Below are positions 17,432 to 30,200 of a DNA stretch of 64,000 nt, piece by piece. Both the position numbers and the translations under genes were made by a program. The DNA comes from Puniceicoccus vermicola (GTDB lineage: Bacteria > Verrucomicrobiota > Verrucomicrobiia > Opitutales > Puniceicoccaceae): contig NZ_JACHVA010000080.1 of NCBI RefSeq assembly GCF_014230055.1, forward strand, positions 60,113 through 124,112, read 5' to 3'. Position 1 is the first letter of the stretch. Each line of letters begins with the position of its first letter. Under the pieces are notes generated by a model, which had not been told where the DNA came from, did no database searches, and was given only the letters and a program-made list of their open reading frames with translations.

Positions 17432-19705
17432 GTGCGTTTTCTCCCACTCTTTGCTCTCTCTCTCGGTCTGACTTCCGTTTTATCTTCCTCTGCCGCGGCT
17501 GAGGAGGAGGTATTTGAGGCCACTGGCCTCATGCGGGCCGAGACTCGTTGGTTGGTCAATTCACTGGAGCGGCTCCACTTTTCGGAGATGGCTCTCGAGG
17601 ATATCGACATGTCGGATGTCATCGATTCCTACATGGAGGATCTCGATTACAACCACCTCTATTTCACGGCAGCGGACGAGAAAGCTTTCCGCTCCCGGTT
17701 TGCTCCGCCGATGGCCCGCTACCTTCGGAGCGGAAATTTGCATCCGGCTTTCCAGATTTTCTCTGTCTTCCAAGAGAACGCTCTGGAGCGGGTCGCTTGG
17801 GTGCGCGAATACTTGGAGAATGATTTTAAGTTCGACGAAGAGCTGGAATATCAGGCCGACCGCCAGGAGGTCACGTGGGCAGAGAATGAAGCTGAATTGG
17901 ATGAGCTCTGGAAGCGGAGGATCCAGTTTGAACTGCTGAATGAGGTCATCGCCAAGATGTCACCTCCGGATCCAGAACAAGATTTGGAAATCGGCTTGGA
18001 GGGAATGACCGAACCCGACGGGGAGATTGCCGCGATCGAAGAGGAGATTGAGCCGGAGGAGCCGTTGAGCTTTGACGACGCTCTCGTTGAGGCGAAGGAA
18101 GTCGTCTCCAAGCGCTACGACCGCTTGGAAACCGAAATGGAGCGGTTCGAATCTGCCGAGGTTCAGGAGATTTTTCTTACGACGCTCGCCAATTCCTATG
18201 ACCCGCACTCGATTTTCCTTTCTTCAGACTCGCTCGAAGATTTGTCCATCGCGATCGAGAACTCTTTGGTCGGGATTGGAGCTGTGCTCGCCGATGAGGA
18301 TGGGTATTGCACCGTCCGCGAGCTGATTCCGGGAGGCCCTGCTCGTTTGAGTGAGCAGATCGACGTGAATGACCAGATTCTCGCGGTGGCTCAGGGAAAG
18401 AAGGGCGAATATGTGGACGTCGTGGACATGAAGCTCCGGAAGATCGTTAAAATGATTCGGGGCGAGAAGGAAAGCATCGTTCGTCTGAAGATCCGCCCCG
18501 CCGAAGCGGCTGATCCGTCGGCTCGAAAGGAAGTGGTTCTCGTCCGCGATGAGGTGCAACTGACCGCCAATCTCGCTCGGGCTCGACTCTATCAGATTCC
18601 CATGGATGACCGCACGGTTTCGATCGGAGTCATTGATTTGCCCTCTTTCTACGGATCGGATCTGCCGGATCACCCGAATTCCAGTGACGACGTGGCCGAG
18701 CTGATCTCCAAGATGAAAACGCATGGAGTCGAGGGCATGATCCTGGATCTGCGCAACAACGGAGGCGGATTGCTTTCGGAGGCGGTAGAGCTCGCAGGCC
18801 TTTTCATTCCGACCGGTCCGGTGGTGCAGGTGAAGACCGTTCAAGGAGATCTGCTTCATCACGATGATCGTGACCCGAGCGTGGCTTGGAACGGTCCGTT
18901 GATGGTTCTTGTTTCCAAATTTACCGCTTCGGCCTCAGAGATTGTCGCCGGAGCCCTTCAGAATTACGGGCGGGCCATCGTGGTCGGTGACGAGTCGACG
19001 CACGGGAAGGGCACGGTCCAAGGGATCTTTCGCATGACCCCGCCGTTGTTTTACTCCCTTTCCGCCTCCCGAAGTGATGTCGGGGCGACCAAAGTCACGG
19101 TTCAGAAGTATTATTTGCCCAATGGAGAATCAACTCAGCTTGAGGGTGTGAAATCGGATGTGGTCATTCCTTCCATGAATTCACTGATCTCGATTGGAGA
19201 AGCGGATCTGGATCATTCGATGGAGTGGGACACGATTACGCCGGTCTCTTTCGGGATCGAGAAGGATGACGCCATGGATCTCGTTTTGGTGGACGATTCT
19301 TTGATCGAATCCCTGCGCGAGCAGAGCCAGTCCCGGATGGATAGTCTTGAGGAATTCTCCTACCTCGATGAGACGATTGAGTTCTTTAAGAAGCGGAAGG
19401 ACGAAAAGTTAATCTCGCTCAACTTGGTCGAGCGCCAGAAACAGCAGGATAGTGATCGGACCGTCCGCACCGCCTTCCGAGAACGTCGGGATGAGCTGAG
19501 TGCATCCAAATATAGCTATGAGCCGATCCTTCTCGATACCGAGGAGATCGCCGAAGAAGGGGTTGATGAGGATGAAAATGATTCTGACTCTTCGTTCGAC
19601 ATCGTTCTACGGGAGGGGATTCGCATCATGGCTGACTGGCTTTCGGAAATCCCAGAGCCCCAGTCGTCTCAGGCGAAGAACGATCTGGCGAAAGTCGACG
19701 CCTAA
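17432..19705 (+). CDS. prc: carboxy-terminal processing protease (Prc/Tsp, S41)
   Basis: Periplasmic serine protease of family S41 that degrades or trims proteins from their C-termini. I choose the GTG at 17432 (757 residues) over the TTG at 17384, since it gives a textbook signal peptide (MRFLPLFALSLGLTSVLSSS, cleavage after AAA). The long helical N-terminal domain (YMEDLDYNHLYFTAADEKAF) is characteristic of E. coli Prc. A PDZ domain is at about 280-370 (SIAIENSLVGIGAVLADEDG), then LDLRNNGGGLLSEAVELAGLF and the catalytic Ser/Lys dyad in FTASASEIVAGAL (Ser near 499) and HGKGTVQ (Lys near 525). The acidic EEEIEPEEPLSFDD insert near 210 is unusual. It follows hisS by 205 bases. Confidence 0.94.
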   Translation: MRFLPLFALSLGLTSVLSSSAAAEEEVFEATGLMRAETRWLVNSLERLHFSEMALEDIDMSDVIDSYMEDLDYNHLYFTAADEKAFRSRFAPPMARYLRSGNLHPAFQIFSVFQENALERVAWVREYLENDFKFDEELEYQADRQEVTWAENEAELDELWKRRIQFELLNEVIAKMSPPDPEQDLEIGLEGMTEPDGEIAAIEEEIEPEEPLSFDDALVEAKEVVSKRYDRLETEMERFESAEVQEIFLTTLANSYDPHSIFLSSDSLEDLSIAIENSLVGIGAVLADEDGYCTVRELIPGGPARLSEQIDVNDQILAVAQGKKGEYVDVVDMKLRKIVKMIRGEKESIVRLKIRPAEAADPSARKEVVLVRDEVQLTANLARARLYQIPMDDRTVSIGVIDLPSFYGSDLPDHPNSSDDVAELISKMKTHGVEGMILDLRNNGGGLLSEAVELAGLFIPTGPVVQVKTVQGDLLHHDDRDPSVAWNGPLMVLVSKFTASASEIVAGALQNYGRAIVVGDESTHGKGTVQGIFRMTPPLFYSLSASRSDVGATKVTVQKYYLPNGESTQLEGVKSDVVIPSMNSLISIGEADLDHSMEWDTITPVSFGIEKDDAMDLVLVDDSLIESLREQSQSRMDSLEEFSYLDETIEFFKKRKDEKLISLNLVERQKQQDSDRTVRTAFRERRDELSASKYSYEPILLDTEEIAEEGVDEDENDSDSSFDIVLREGIRIMADWLSEIPEPQSSQAKNDLAKVDA

Positions 19706-19780
19706 TCGGCGGCTTCTCTTGAGGCCAAACTGGGGCGCGTATTTGCCCTGAGGGGAATTCCTCCCAATCTACTTTCCCTT

Positions 19781-20323
19781 ATGGAAAGCACATCATCGCA
19801 CACGGATCTTTATGGACTGACGGGAAAGCTTCTCCGCCTTTGGACGAAAGCGGAAGCTCTCTACCGCAAAGGAAATCGGAATCCTGATGAGTATTTCGAT
19901 GAGGAGGAAATGCGGGAGCTGACTTCTCTCGGCCTCAATGTCATGGATGTCTATGACTATGTAGAAGATTTTGTCACCTCGGGTGAGCCGGACTATGCCT
20001 CCTTCGTAATGGTTTCTGCTGAAAAGATCTTTTATTTCTTCGAAGAGCTGGGCGGCAAGCTTTCCAGTCATCGGATTAGTGAGGAAGACCTCCCGCCGAA
20101 GAAGGAGGAAGTGGACGGAATCGTCTGGCTCCCAAGGATTTTGGTGAAGGCGAAAGGGAAGCTCCGGGGAGAATTGCCTCCTGAAATCATGTACGGATGC
20201 GGAGGGGACCGAAACTTCGCTCGCACTCACGGCATTCATCTCGCAGAGTTTTTGCGCAAAGTGCGGTGCAGCTCGGACGATCGTGAAGTGATTGATTGGG
20301 TCGCAGCCCGCAGTAAATCTTAA
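19781..20323 (+). CDS. DUF5069-like protein of unknown function
   Basis: A 180-residue soluble protein without signal peptide or membrane segment. The C-terminal half (GIVWLPRILVKAKGKLRGEL, then IMYGCGGDRNFARTHGIHLAEFLRKV) resembles DUF5069 proteins, which are frequent in Verrucomicrobiota, in the order of the G-x-V-x-LPR-x-L-x-KAR and F-x-G-x-x-x-x-x-F elements; I make this match from memory. The N-terminal half is acidic and helical (YFDEEEMRELTSLGLNVMDVYDYVEDF). No catalytic motif is visible. The ATG at 19781 is preceded by a pyrimidine-rich stretch with no clear ribosome-binding site. It sits between prc and flavodoxin with no obvious functional tie. Confidence 0.6.
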   Translation: MESTSSHTDLYGLTGKLLRLWTKAEALYRKGNRNPDEYFDEEEMRELTSLGLNVMDVYDYVEDFVTSGEPDYASFVMVSAEKIFYFFEELGGKLSSHRISEEDLPPKKEEVDGIVWLPRILVKAKGKLRGELPPEIMYGCGGDRNFARTHGIHLAEFLRKVRCSSDDREVIDWVAARSKS

Positions 20324-20383
20324 TCCCCTAGGTGTAAAGGGGTTGCACTTTTAATCGTTCAATGCAAAACAGACGTTTGCATC

Positions 20384-20836
20384 ATGAGTGACGACCAACC
20401 AATCAAGATCATCTTTGGAACAATGACTGGCAATGCCGAAGAGCTGGCGAACGACCTGGCGGACAAGCTAGGCGAAGCTGGCCTCAGCGCCGAAGTGGCA
20501 GATGCCGCGGAGTACGACGTGACGAATCTCAAAAATGAGAGAAAAGTTGCGATCGTCATCTCAACCTGGGGCGAGGGAGATCCTCCCGATGATGCCGAAG
20601 ACTTTTGCTTCGATCTCTATGATGGCAAAGCAGGCGAACTTCCGGAAATGGAATTTTCCGTATGCTCGTTGGGAGATTCCTCCTACGACGATTTCTGCGG
20701 TTGCGGCCGTAAGGTCGAAGAATCGCTCACGAAAGCGGGAGCGAAGAAGATTCTCGACCGCGTCGACCTCGACGTAGACTTCGAAGAGGGCTACGAAGAG
20801 TGGGCGGTTAAATTCGTCAACGTCCTGAAGGGATAA
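20384..20836 (+). CDS. flavodoxin-like FMN-binding protein
   Basis: Soluble electron carrier of the flavodoxin fold, 150 residues. The phosphate-binding loop GTMTGNAEELANDLA (12-26) matches T/S-x-T-G-x-x-E, and the two FMN-isoalloxazine loops are seen in VISTWGEGDPPDDAEDF and CSLGDSSYDDFCGCGRKVEE. The STWGEGDPPDDA sequence is characteristic of the MioC/sulfite-reductase/cytochrome-P450-reductase flavodoxin subgroup rather than long-chain FldA. Two cysteines in FCGCGR sit in the last FMN loop where most relatives have YxxFCxAG. It is followed by a strong terminator at 20865, so the gene is a single transcription unit. Redox partners unknown. Confidence 0.9.
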   Translation: MSDDQPIKIIFGTMTGNAEELANDLADKLGEAGLSAEVADAAEYDVTNLKNERKVAIVISTWGEGDPPDDAEDFCFDLYDGKAGELPEMEFSVCSLGDSSYDDFCGCGRKVEESLTKAGAKKILDRVDLDVDFEEGYEEWAVKFVNVLKG

Positions 20837-20864
20837 GCTTCCCTACGAAATTTTTTTCACGATC

Positions 20865-20903
20865 GCGCCTCCCGAGACTCCATGTCCGGGAGGCGCTTTT
20901 TTT
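20865..20903 (+). terminator. Rho-independent terminator after flavodoxin
   Basis: A perfect 10-base-pair stem GCGCCTCCCG (20865-20874) / CGGGAGGCGC (20887-20896) with a 12-base loop, followed by a run of seven T (20897-20903). It lies 29 bases after the flavodoxin stop. Confidence 0.93.
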
Positions 20904-21102
20904 GTGTCGGGGAGATTTATTCGAGTGAGGAACAGATCTTGCGTTCCGGAAATAGATTGCCGTAGCGCCTTCGTTAAAGCCACCGGTAGGTTCTTCGCGT
21001 ATACTCGCGGGAGACGCACTGACCTAGGGTCATTCAGTCCTGTGGCTTTATTTCTTGGCTTCCCTTTATCTGGGGCGATTGTTTTACTCCGCCTGAAAAC
21101 CC

Positions 21103-22194
21103 ATGAAAATTACTAAAACCAGAATTACTCTCGCTCTATCCTCCTCACTGATGCTCCTCTTGGGAGCAGGTTGCTCGCCTTCGGGAGGCGTTGACGGGGA
21201 TGGATCCGAACAGGTTCTCCGAGCATTTCCCGAGTCGGCGGATGTTGCGATGTATTTTGACCAAGGAGCGATCTCCCAATCTTCCTTTTCGGAGGCCGTT
21301 CAGGACATGAAGGAAAACTTTCCGGATTCTCCTCAAGCAGAACAAGCTGAAGAGTTTTCGGAGGAATTTTCCGAGATCACCGGTCTCGAAGACGATGACG
21401 TCACCGATTTCGCTCTGGCGATCTCCGGACTGGAAAACGTTCAGACCGATCCTAGCCTCTTGAAACTCAGTGGGGCGATTTATGCGACGAAGCCGGTCAC
21501 CACGGACCAAGTGGTCGCCGCGGCCGAGCTGATCGCGGAGAAAAACGGAGAAACCCTCGAGCTCACCATTTCAGTGGGTGAGGGTGCGGACTTCATTGAA
21601 TTCCCGAAGGATCCCAGTTCACCCGAAATGTATGCAGCAGTGGTCACGGGAGAGTCTTCGACTCTCGTATTTTTCGGTGACCGGGCTAGCGTCGAAGCCT
21701 CTCTGGCTCGCAAATCCGGATCCGTTCCCGAATCGCTCAAGGCTCCGAGCCAAGGGCTGGTTGAAGGCCAGCAGGGCTGGATCTCAATCATTATTCCGGA
21801 ATCCTTCCGCGCTCAGATCGCCGGAATGTCCGCACAAGGTGAGCAAATGATTCGCGGTCTTTCGAAGATTAACAGCCTCCAGAGTGTCGGCGTCGGAATG
21901 AAAGCTGGCGAATCACTCGACATCGCTCTGGGCCTCAATCTTGGTTCTGAAGAGGACGCGGCTGCGATCCAGGCCATCATTAACAACCAGGTGATTTCCT
22001 TCGCGAAGATGATGCTGGGTGCCGGAACTCCCGAGCCACTTCCTTTGTTGGACTCTCTCGCCGCCTCGCACGCGGGTGATCGGGCCGTTCTTTCCATCAA
22101 TGTTACCTTGAAGGATATTCAGCTCCTCCAAGAGCAACTGGTGAACATGATTCCGACGGGGAACACCGGAGTGACCCCTTCGGCGGTTCAGTAA
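21103..22194 (+). CDS. conserved verrucomicrobial-type lipoprotein, function unknown
   Basis: A 363-residue predicted lipoprotein: basic start MKITKTRITL, hydrophobic core, and a lipobox LLGAGC with the acylated cysteine at residue 24, then a Gly/Ser/Asp linker. The mature protein is soluble and acidic. It contains two related halves: LRAFPESADVAMYFDQGAI and LLDSLAASHAGDRAVLSINV look like the 'DADAVMYVD... SLRL... L' features of lipoprotein families that occur in many PVC genomes, but I do not recognise a named domain. No enzyme motif is visible. It forms its own unit, ending with a strong terminator at 22221, and has a 200-base upstream spacer. Location: probably outer-membrane or periplasmic anchored. 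Confidence 0.75.
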   Translation: MKITKTRITLALSSSLMLLLGAGCSPSGGVDGDGSEQVLRAFPESADVAMYFDQGAISQSSFSEAVQDMKENFPDSPQAEQAEEFSEEFSEITGLEDDDVTDFALAISGLENVQTDPSLLKLSGAIYATKPVTTDQVVAAAELIAEKNGETLELTISVGEGADFIEFPKDPSSPEMYAAVVTGESSTLVFFGDRASVEASLARKSGSVPESLKAPSQGLVEGQQGWISIIIPESFRAQIAGMSAQGEQMIRGLSKINSLQSVGVGMKAGESLDIALGLNLGSEEDAAAIQAIINNQVISFAKMMLGAGTPEPLPLLDSLAASHAGDRAVLSINVTLKDIQLLQEQLVNMIPTGNTGVTPSAVQ

Positions 22195-22220
22195 GGCTCT
22201 AGGAGCGCAGCAAATTTGCG

Positions 22221-22256
22221 AAGGCCCGGGTCCCGATGGATCCGGGCCTTCTTTTT
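22221..22256 (+). terminator. Rho-independent terminator after the lipoprotein gene
   Basis: A nine-base-pair stem AAGGCCCGG (22221-22229) / CCGGGCCTT (22242-22250) followed by C and five T. It lies 27 bases after the lipoprotein stop codon. Confidence 0.92.
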
Positions 22257-22306
22257 GTCTGGGAAAGACGGTTGCATCCTTCGCGGAATCCGTCGAAGGG
22301 TGATGC

Positions 22307-24319
<2,013 letters not shown>

Positions 24320-24676
24320 CGGAATGATCGCATGGTGGAGCGCGGAATTCATTCCGTCCCGATGGATTGGCTGCGTGGGAGAGGCGCTTTCTCGGCTCGA
24401 TTGCAAACGAGCGGAGAGGCAGGCGGGGCGGACTGAAGTCCGCGCTCCGATGAAACCTCAGGCATGCTGAATGATTCGACTGTTTTTGCCTCGTTTTGCC
24501 CTCGCGATTAAGGCTTGCCCGTTGTGCCAATTCTGGGCATTTTGATCCCCTTTCGCCGAATTCCGGGGGTGCCAGATAGGCTCTTCGGGAGGAAGCGGAA
24601 TACGAACCAATAACCGATAACCATCAACCCAACAACCGGACTGCGGATTCAATCCGTGGGCCTACAAAAAAACCAC
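24320..24676. other. gene-free spacer with palindrome and simple repeat
   Basis: This 357-base gap carries no credible gene. Visible are the perfect-arm palindrome GCGGACTGAAGTCCGC at 24428-24443, a type of dispersed inverted repeat found between genes in PVC bacteria, and a degenerate (A)ACCNATAACC tract at about 24606-24640. The promoter of rpsA must lie in the second half, but I see no confident -35/-10 pair. Confidence 0.6.
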
Positions 24677-26335
<1,659 letters not shown>

Positions 26336-26362
26336 TCGTTCGCGAACCGCATTCCCTTTCAA

Positions 26363-26390
26363 GCCGGGCGGATTTCCGCCCGGCTTTTTT
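26363..26390 (+). terminator. Rho-independent terminator of rpsA
   Basis: Perfect nine-base-pair stem GCCGGGCGG (26363-26371) / CCGCCCGGC (26376-26384) with a four-base loop ATTT and a run of six T (26385-26390). Confidence 0.95.
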
Positions 26391-26479
26391 GTGCCTGGAT
26401 GGTGGGGGGCGGAACGAAATCGCAAGCGAGTCATTCACGGCTTGAGAGTCGGGCTGGAAGAGATTCACTGGTATGCACG

Positions 26480-26998
26480 ATGTCGAAGGATGGATCAGAT
26501 TACACGCAGCCCTCACTGTTTCGTGAAGAAAAGCCAATCCCTTCCGCCGACGAGATCTCCAATCAGGAGATCGTCCAATTTTTACGCAAAAATGCGGCCC
26601 GCCGAAGCAGCGGTGAGGATCCGGAAGGGAAGAAGTCTCCCCGCGTCTACTGGCACTGGGGTACGGAGCAGTCTTTCTTCGAGAGGGTTCCCTTCCGTTT
26701 GGCTGCGAGCCCTCCGGTGGAGGCGAGGACCAGTGTTTTTGACTATGAGCGCCCCCAGCACGCGGGCCAAGCCTTGGTGGAGTGGACCCTCATCGGGGAT
26801 GAACTCCCCTCGATCGGAGCTCGCTTCCGCGTCTTCGACTTGAAGGCCGCCAGGTGGATCGGTTCCGGTCGTATCGAAGAAGACCGCGAAACCGTCTTTG
26901 CCTTCATCGTCGCCGGATTGTGGGCCGACTTCTATCGCTTTGAAAAAGACTGCAGCGGCCTGGTCTTGGTCATTTTCGATAGTCTCCGTCAGGAATAA
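26480..26998 (+). CDS. hypothetical protein
   Basis: 172 residues from the ATG at 26480 (the frame is open from 26399 but the extra residues lie next to the rpsA terminator). It is soluble, with a polar, Ser/Lys/Arg-rich N-terminus (EIVQFLRKNAARRSSGEDPE) and a conserved-looking C-terminal core (PVEARTSVFDYERPQHAGQA, then GARFRVFDLKAARWIGSGRI and VAGLWADFYRFEKDCSGLV). I do not recognise the family. No signal peptide, membrane segment or catalytic motif is visible. It follows the rpsA terminator, so it should have its own promoter, and is followed by 215 bases of AT-rich DNA. Confidence 0.6.
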   Translation: MSKDGSDYTQPSLFREEKPIPSADEISNQEIVQFLRKNAARRSSGEDPEGKKSPRVYWHWGTEQSFFERVPFRLAASPPVEARTSVFDYERPQHAGQALVEWTLIGDELPSIGARFRVFDLKAARWIGSGRIEEDRETVFAFIVAGLWADFYRFEKDCSGLVLVIFDSLRQE

Positions 26999-27099
26999 GG
27001 AAGCGCGTCGGGGAGAGGCATTTGGCTCTTTGGCTTTGGAGCAAGGAGTAAACCCTCTGGGGAAGGGGCGATTTTGCGCGTAAATGTAAAAAAGTCGTC

Positions 27100-27213
27100 A
27101 TTAAAAATCGCCCCAAAGCCCCTTTTTCCCTTGTATAGAGGGAAAGGGGTTATAAGTTTTTACAAAAATTTTAATTAATACCGCTTCATTGGCGGAGCTC
27201 GCTACGCAATCTA
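27100..27213 (+). promoter_or_regulatory. AT-rich leader and hairpin upstream of the giant surface protein gene
   Basis: The spacer before the 2173-residue gene changes abruptly to AT-rich DNA. It contains a stem-loop with arms CCCCTTT (27119-27125) and AAAGGGG (27143-27149), extended internally by CCC/GGG, then TTTTTACAAAAATTTTAATTAA. The hairpin could end transcription from the preceding hypothetical gene, and the AT-rich tail could be an UP-element-like promoter zone. Which applies is not decidable by eye. Confidence 0.35.
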
Positions 27214-30200
27214 ATGTTTCAGAAACCAATTTCTTTTCTACTGCTTTCCGCAGTATCCCTGGCCCTAGGGCTTTCTCTCCGGGCGGATGTGGAGGTATTT
27301 AAGTCAATCAAGGGCGATTTGACGCAAGTGGAAGCGGGAGAACCCTTCACCTACCAGCTGCAGTATCGCGCCGCAAGCACCACGACCGACTTTTTCAATA
27401 CCACGTTGACGGATGTTCTCCCCGAAGGCCTAGAGTTCATCTCCTTTGTGGGAACGGTTCATGTGGATAGCTACGATTTTGACGAATCGAGCCGTACGTT
27501 GACTGTGCAGTTCGTCGATCCGCTGCCGGCGGGAAGCACCGGTGAGCTTGAGCTCAAGACACGTTTCACTCCAGGAGAAACCCTCGACGGTGCGGTCGCA
27601 GTCAACAAGGCGACCATTGATGCGGACAATTCGCCCGCGGACACCTCAAGTCCGGTTTTGATCAAGGCAACGGCCAGTAACCAAGCCTCTCTCGAGAAAA
27701 CTCTTTTGGGATCGAGTATTCCTCTTGATCAGGACGTCACCTACCGCGTCCGTCTGAACAATCAGGACACGACGGGGGGCCTCGACCTCTCTGGAGTGTC
27801 GATGGTCGATGAGCTTCCGGCAGGAGTCGTTTTCGTCGATGCTTCCGGCAGCGGCGTTTATTCAGCGATCGACAGCACTGTGACCTGGACTCTTGGGGAT
27901 GTCGACGCGGGGAAGACGATCTCTCGCACGGTGACGGTTCGCTATCCGGCGACAGAATTTGCGGTCGACGATGATGTTGAGAACCGCGTTTCCGCCAGAG
28001 TTACCCCCTTGGGCGGCGCGGAGGAATCCTTGGAGGATTCGGTCATTCACACGATCGAGCTGCCCAAGAGTAACCTCTTCTTTTCGAAGTCGGTGAACAG
28101 CCGTTTCGTTTACGAAGGGAAGGATGCTTCCAAGACCTGGAACTTTAAACTCGAGAATAAGGGCAATGTTCCGGAAAATTCGGTAGTGGTGACGGATATG
28201 ATCCCGGATCATATCGAGTTGGACAAAATCCGCGTGCCGCGCCTAAGCGGAACCCCCAGCGATTTACAGGATCAGGTCTCCGTGTTCTATCAGACGAACT
28301 TGAATGCTTCCTGGACCGGGTTCCCCGATAATCCTTATGATGGGGTTTCTTCGCAGTGGGTCGGCGTCGGAGAACTTGGTCTGGCTCCGAACGAATACGT
28401 TACCGGGGTCCGATGGGAGTTTGGGACGATCCCAGTTGGTTATTCGACCTCCGATTTTTCGATTCGGGGAACGGTGATGTCGACGAACCGTTCGGGAGTG
28501 CCTCTTGCAGTCGGTTTTGACGCCGTCAATTCTGCGACCGTCGAATACGAAGATTTCGAAGGACCCAAGAGCTCCTCGAGCGATGCGAGCATTCCGGTGA
28601 AGAGTGTTCGCCCGGTCGTAAAATTGACGAAGTCTTCCTCTCCATCGACAGTGAATGACGGAGGGTCGACTACCTATACCCTTGCGCTGGAGAACCGAAC
28701 CGAAGCGGCCGAAGCCCTCCAGAGTCCGGTTATTGCCGATCTCCTCGACGACAAGTTGGTTTACGTCCCGGGAAGTTGGAGCGTCGTCGAAAAACCTGCC
28801 GGAGCCCCGGATCCGGTGTTTGAGGAAATTCCGAATTACAATGGGTCGGGTCGCACGCTCTTGCGTTGGTCCTGGACGGGTGCTGCCGACTACGACCTTC
28901 CCATCAACGAGAAAATCCGAATCGCCTTCGACGTTGAGATTCCGCGGGGGACGATCTTTGGAAATATTCAAAACCGTGTCACCCTCATCGACTGGGGGAA
29001 TTCTGAAATCGATACATACAACGGCGTAGGTTCGACCCCCGATTCGGATGACCTCGACGGAGACGGAGATACTGCGGAGAAAATACTTTTCAGGGGCCAG
29101 AATACCAACGTGCGGGGTAGAGCTTCGATGGAATCCGTGAAGTGGGTGAAAGGCCAGCTGGACAACGGCTGGAGTAAGTATCCGAATTCCGGTTTCACGG
29201 TTCCAGGGGGGCAGGCGGACTATCGCCTCATCGTCGAAAACACAGGAAATGTTCCGATCCGGGATGCCGAGATTTTGGACATCCTCCCGGTTGTGGGCGA
29301 TACGGGTGTCATCGATCTTAACGCCCGTGATACCCAGTGGATCGCCGCCTTGGCGGGTCCGGTGGTCGCGCCTCCGGGAGTGACGGTTTACTACAGCCGC
29401 ACGGAAAACCCCGAACGTCCGAAATATGTAGACGGAGTGGTCGGACCCATCCCTGCCGAGTGGAGCGCCACGCCTCCCGCGACTTTAGTCGAAGCCCGTT
29501 CTCTCCTTTTTGTCTTCAATGGCGTAACCATCCAGCCAGGTGAGTCCTTCGAGTTAACTTGGCCGATGCGGGCTCCGGTAGGCACGCCGACCGATGGTCC
29601 GATTGCCTGGAATTCATTCGGTTACCTCGGCACCCGTGTCGACAACAACTCCCAGCTGCTCGCCTCCGAGCCGATCAAGGTGGGGATCTCGGTCGAGCCG
29701 GACAACAACGCTTCCTATGGGGATCGCGTTTGGCTCGATGTGAATCGCGACGGAATTCAGGACGCTGGAGAAATTGGGCTCAATGGCATTCGCGTTTCTC
29801 TCTATGAAGACAATGGCGTCGGCTTGATCGGGGATGGTGTCCGCGATCCATCCGTGGATCGCTTTGTTGGCTTTACCATCACTTCGGACGATTACGAGGG
29901 CAATCCCGGGTACTACCTCTTCCCGGATCTTGATCGAGGAAACTATTATGCGGTCTTCGACATTCCCGATGGATACGGGGTGAGCCCTTCTCACGAAGGA
30001 GGAGACGACGCTGTCGATTCCGACGTGGATGAAGCCACTGGATTTACACCCATCACGGATCTCGCGGCCGCGGAAGTGGATCGCACTTGGGATCTCGGCC
30101 TCTGGTTGCCTCCCTCGAGCGTGAGCATTGTCAAGGTCGCTGGGGACGCGGCTGACGGTGATGATCTCTGGGTTCTCCCCGGGACTCCCGTTACCTATTC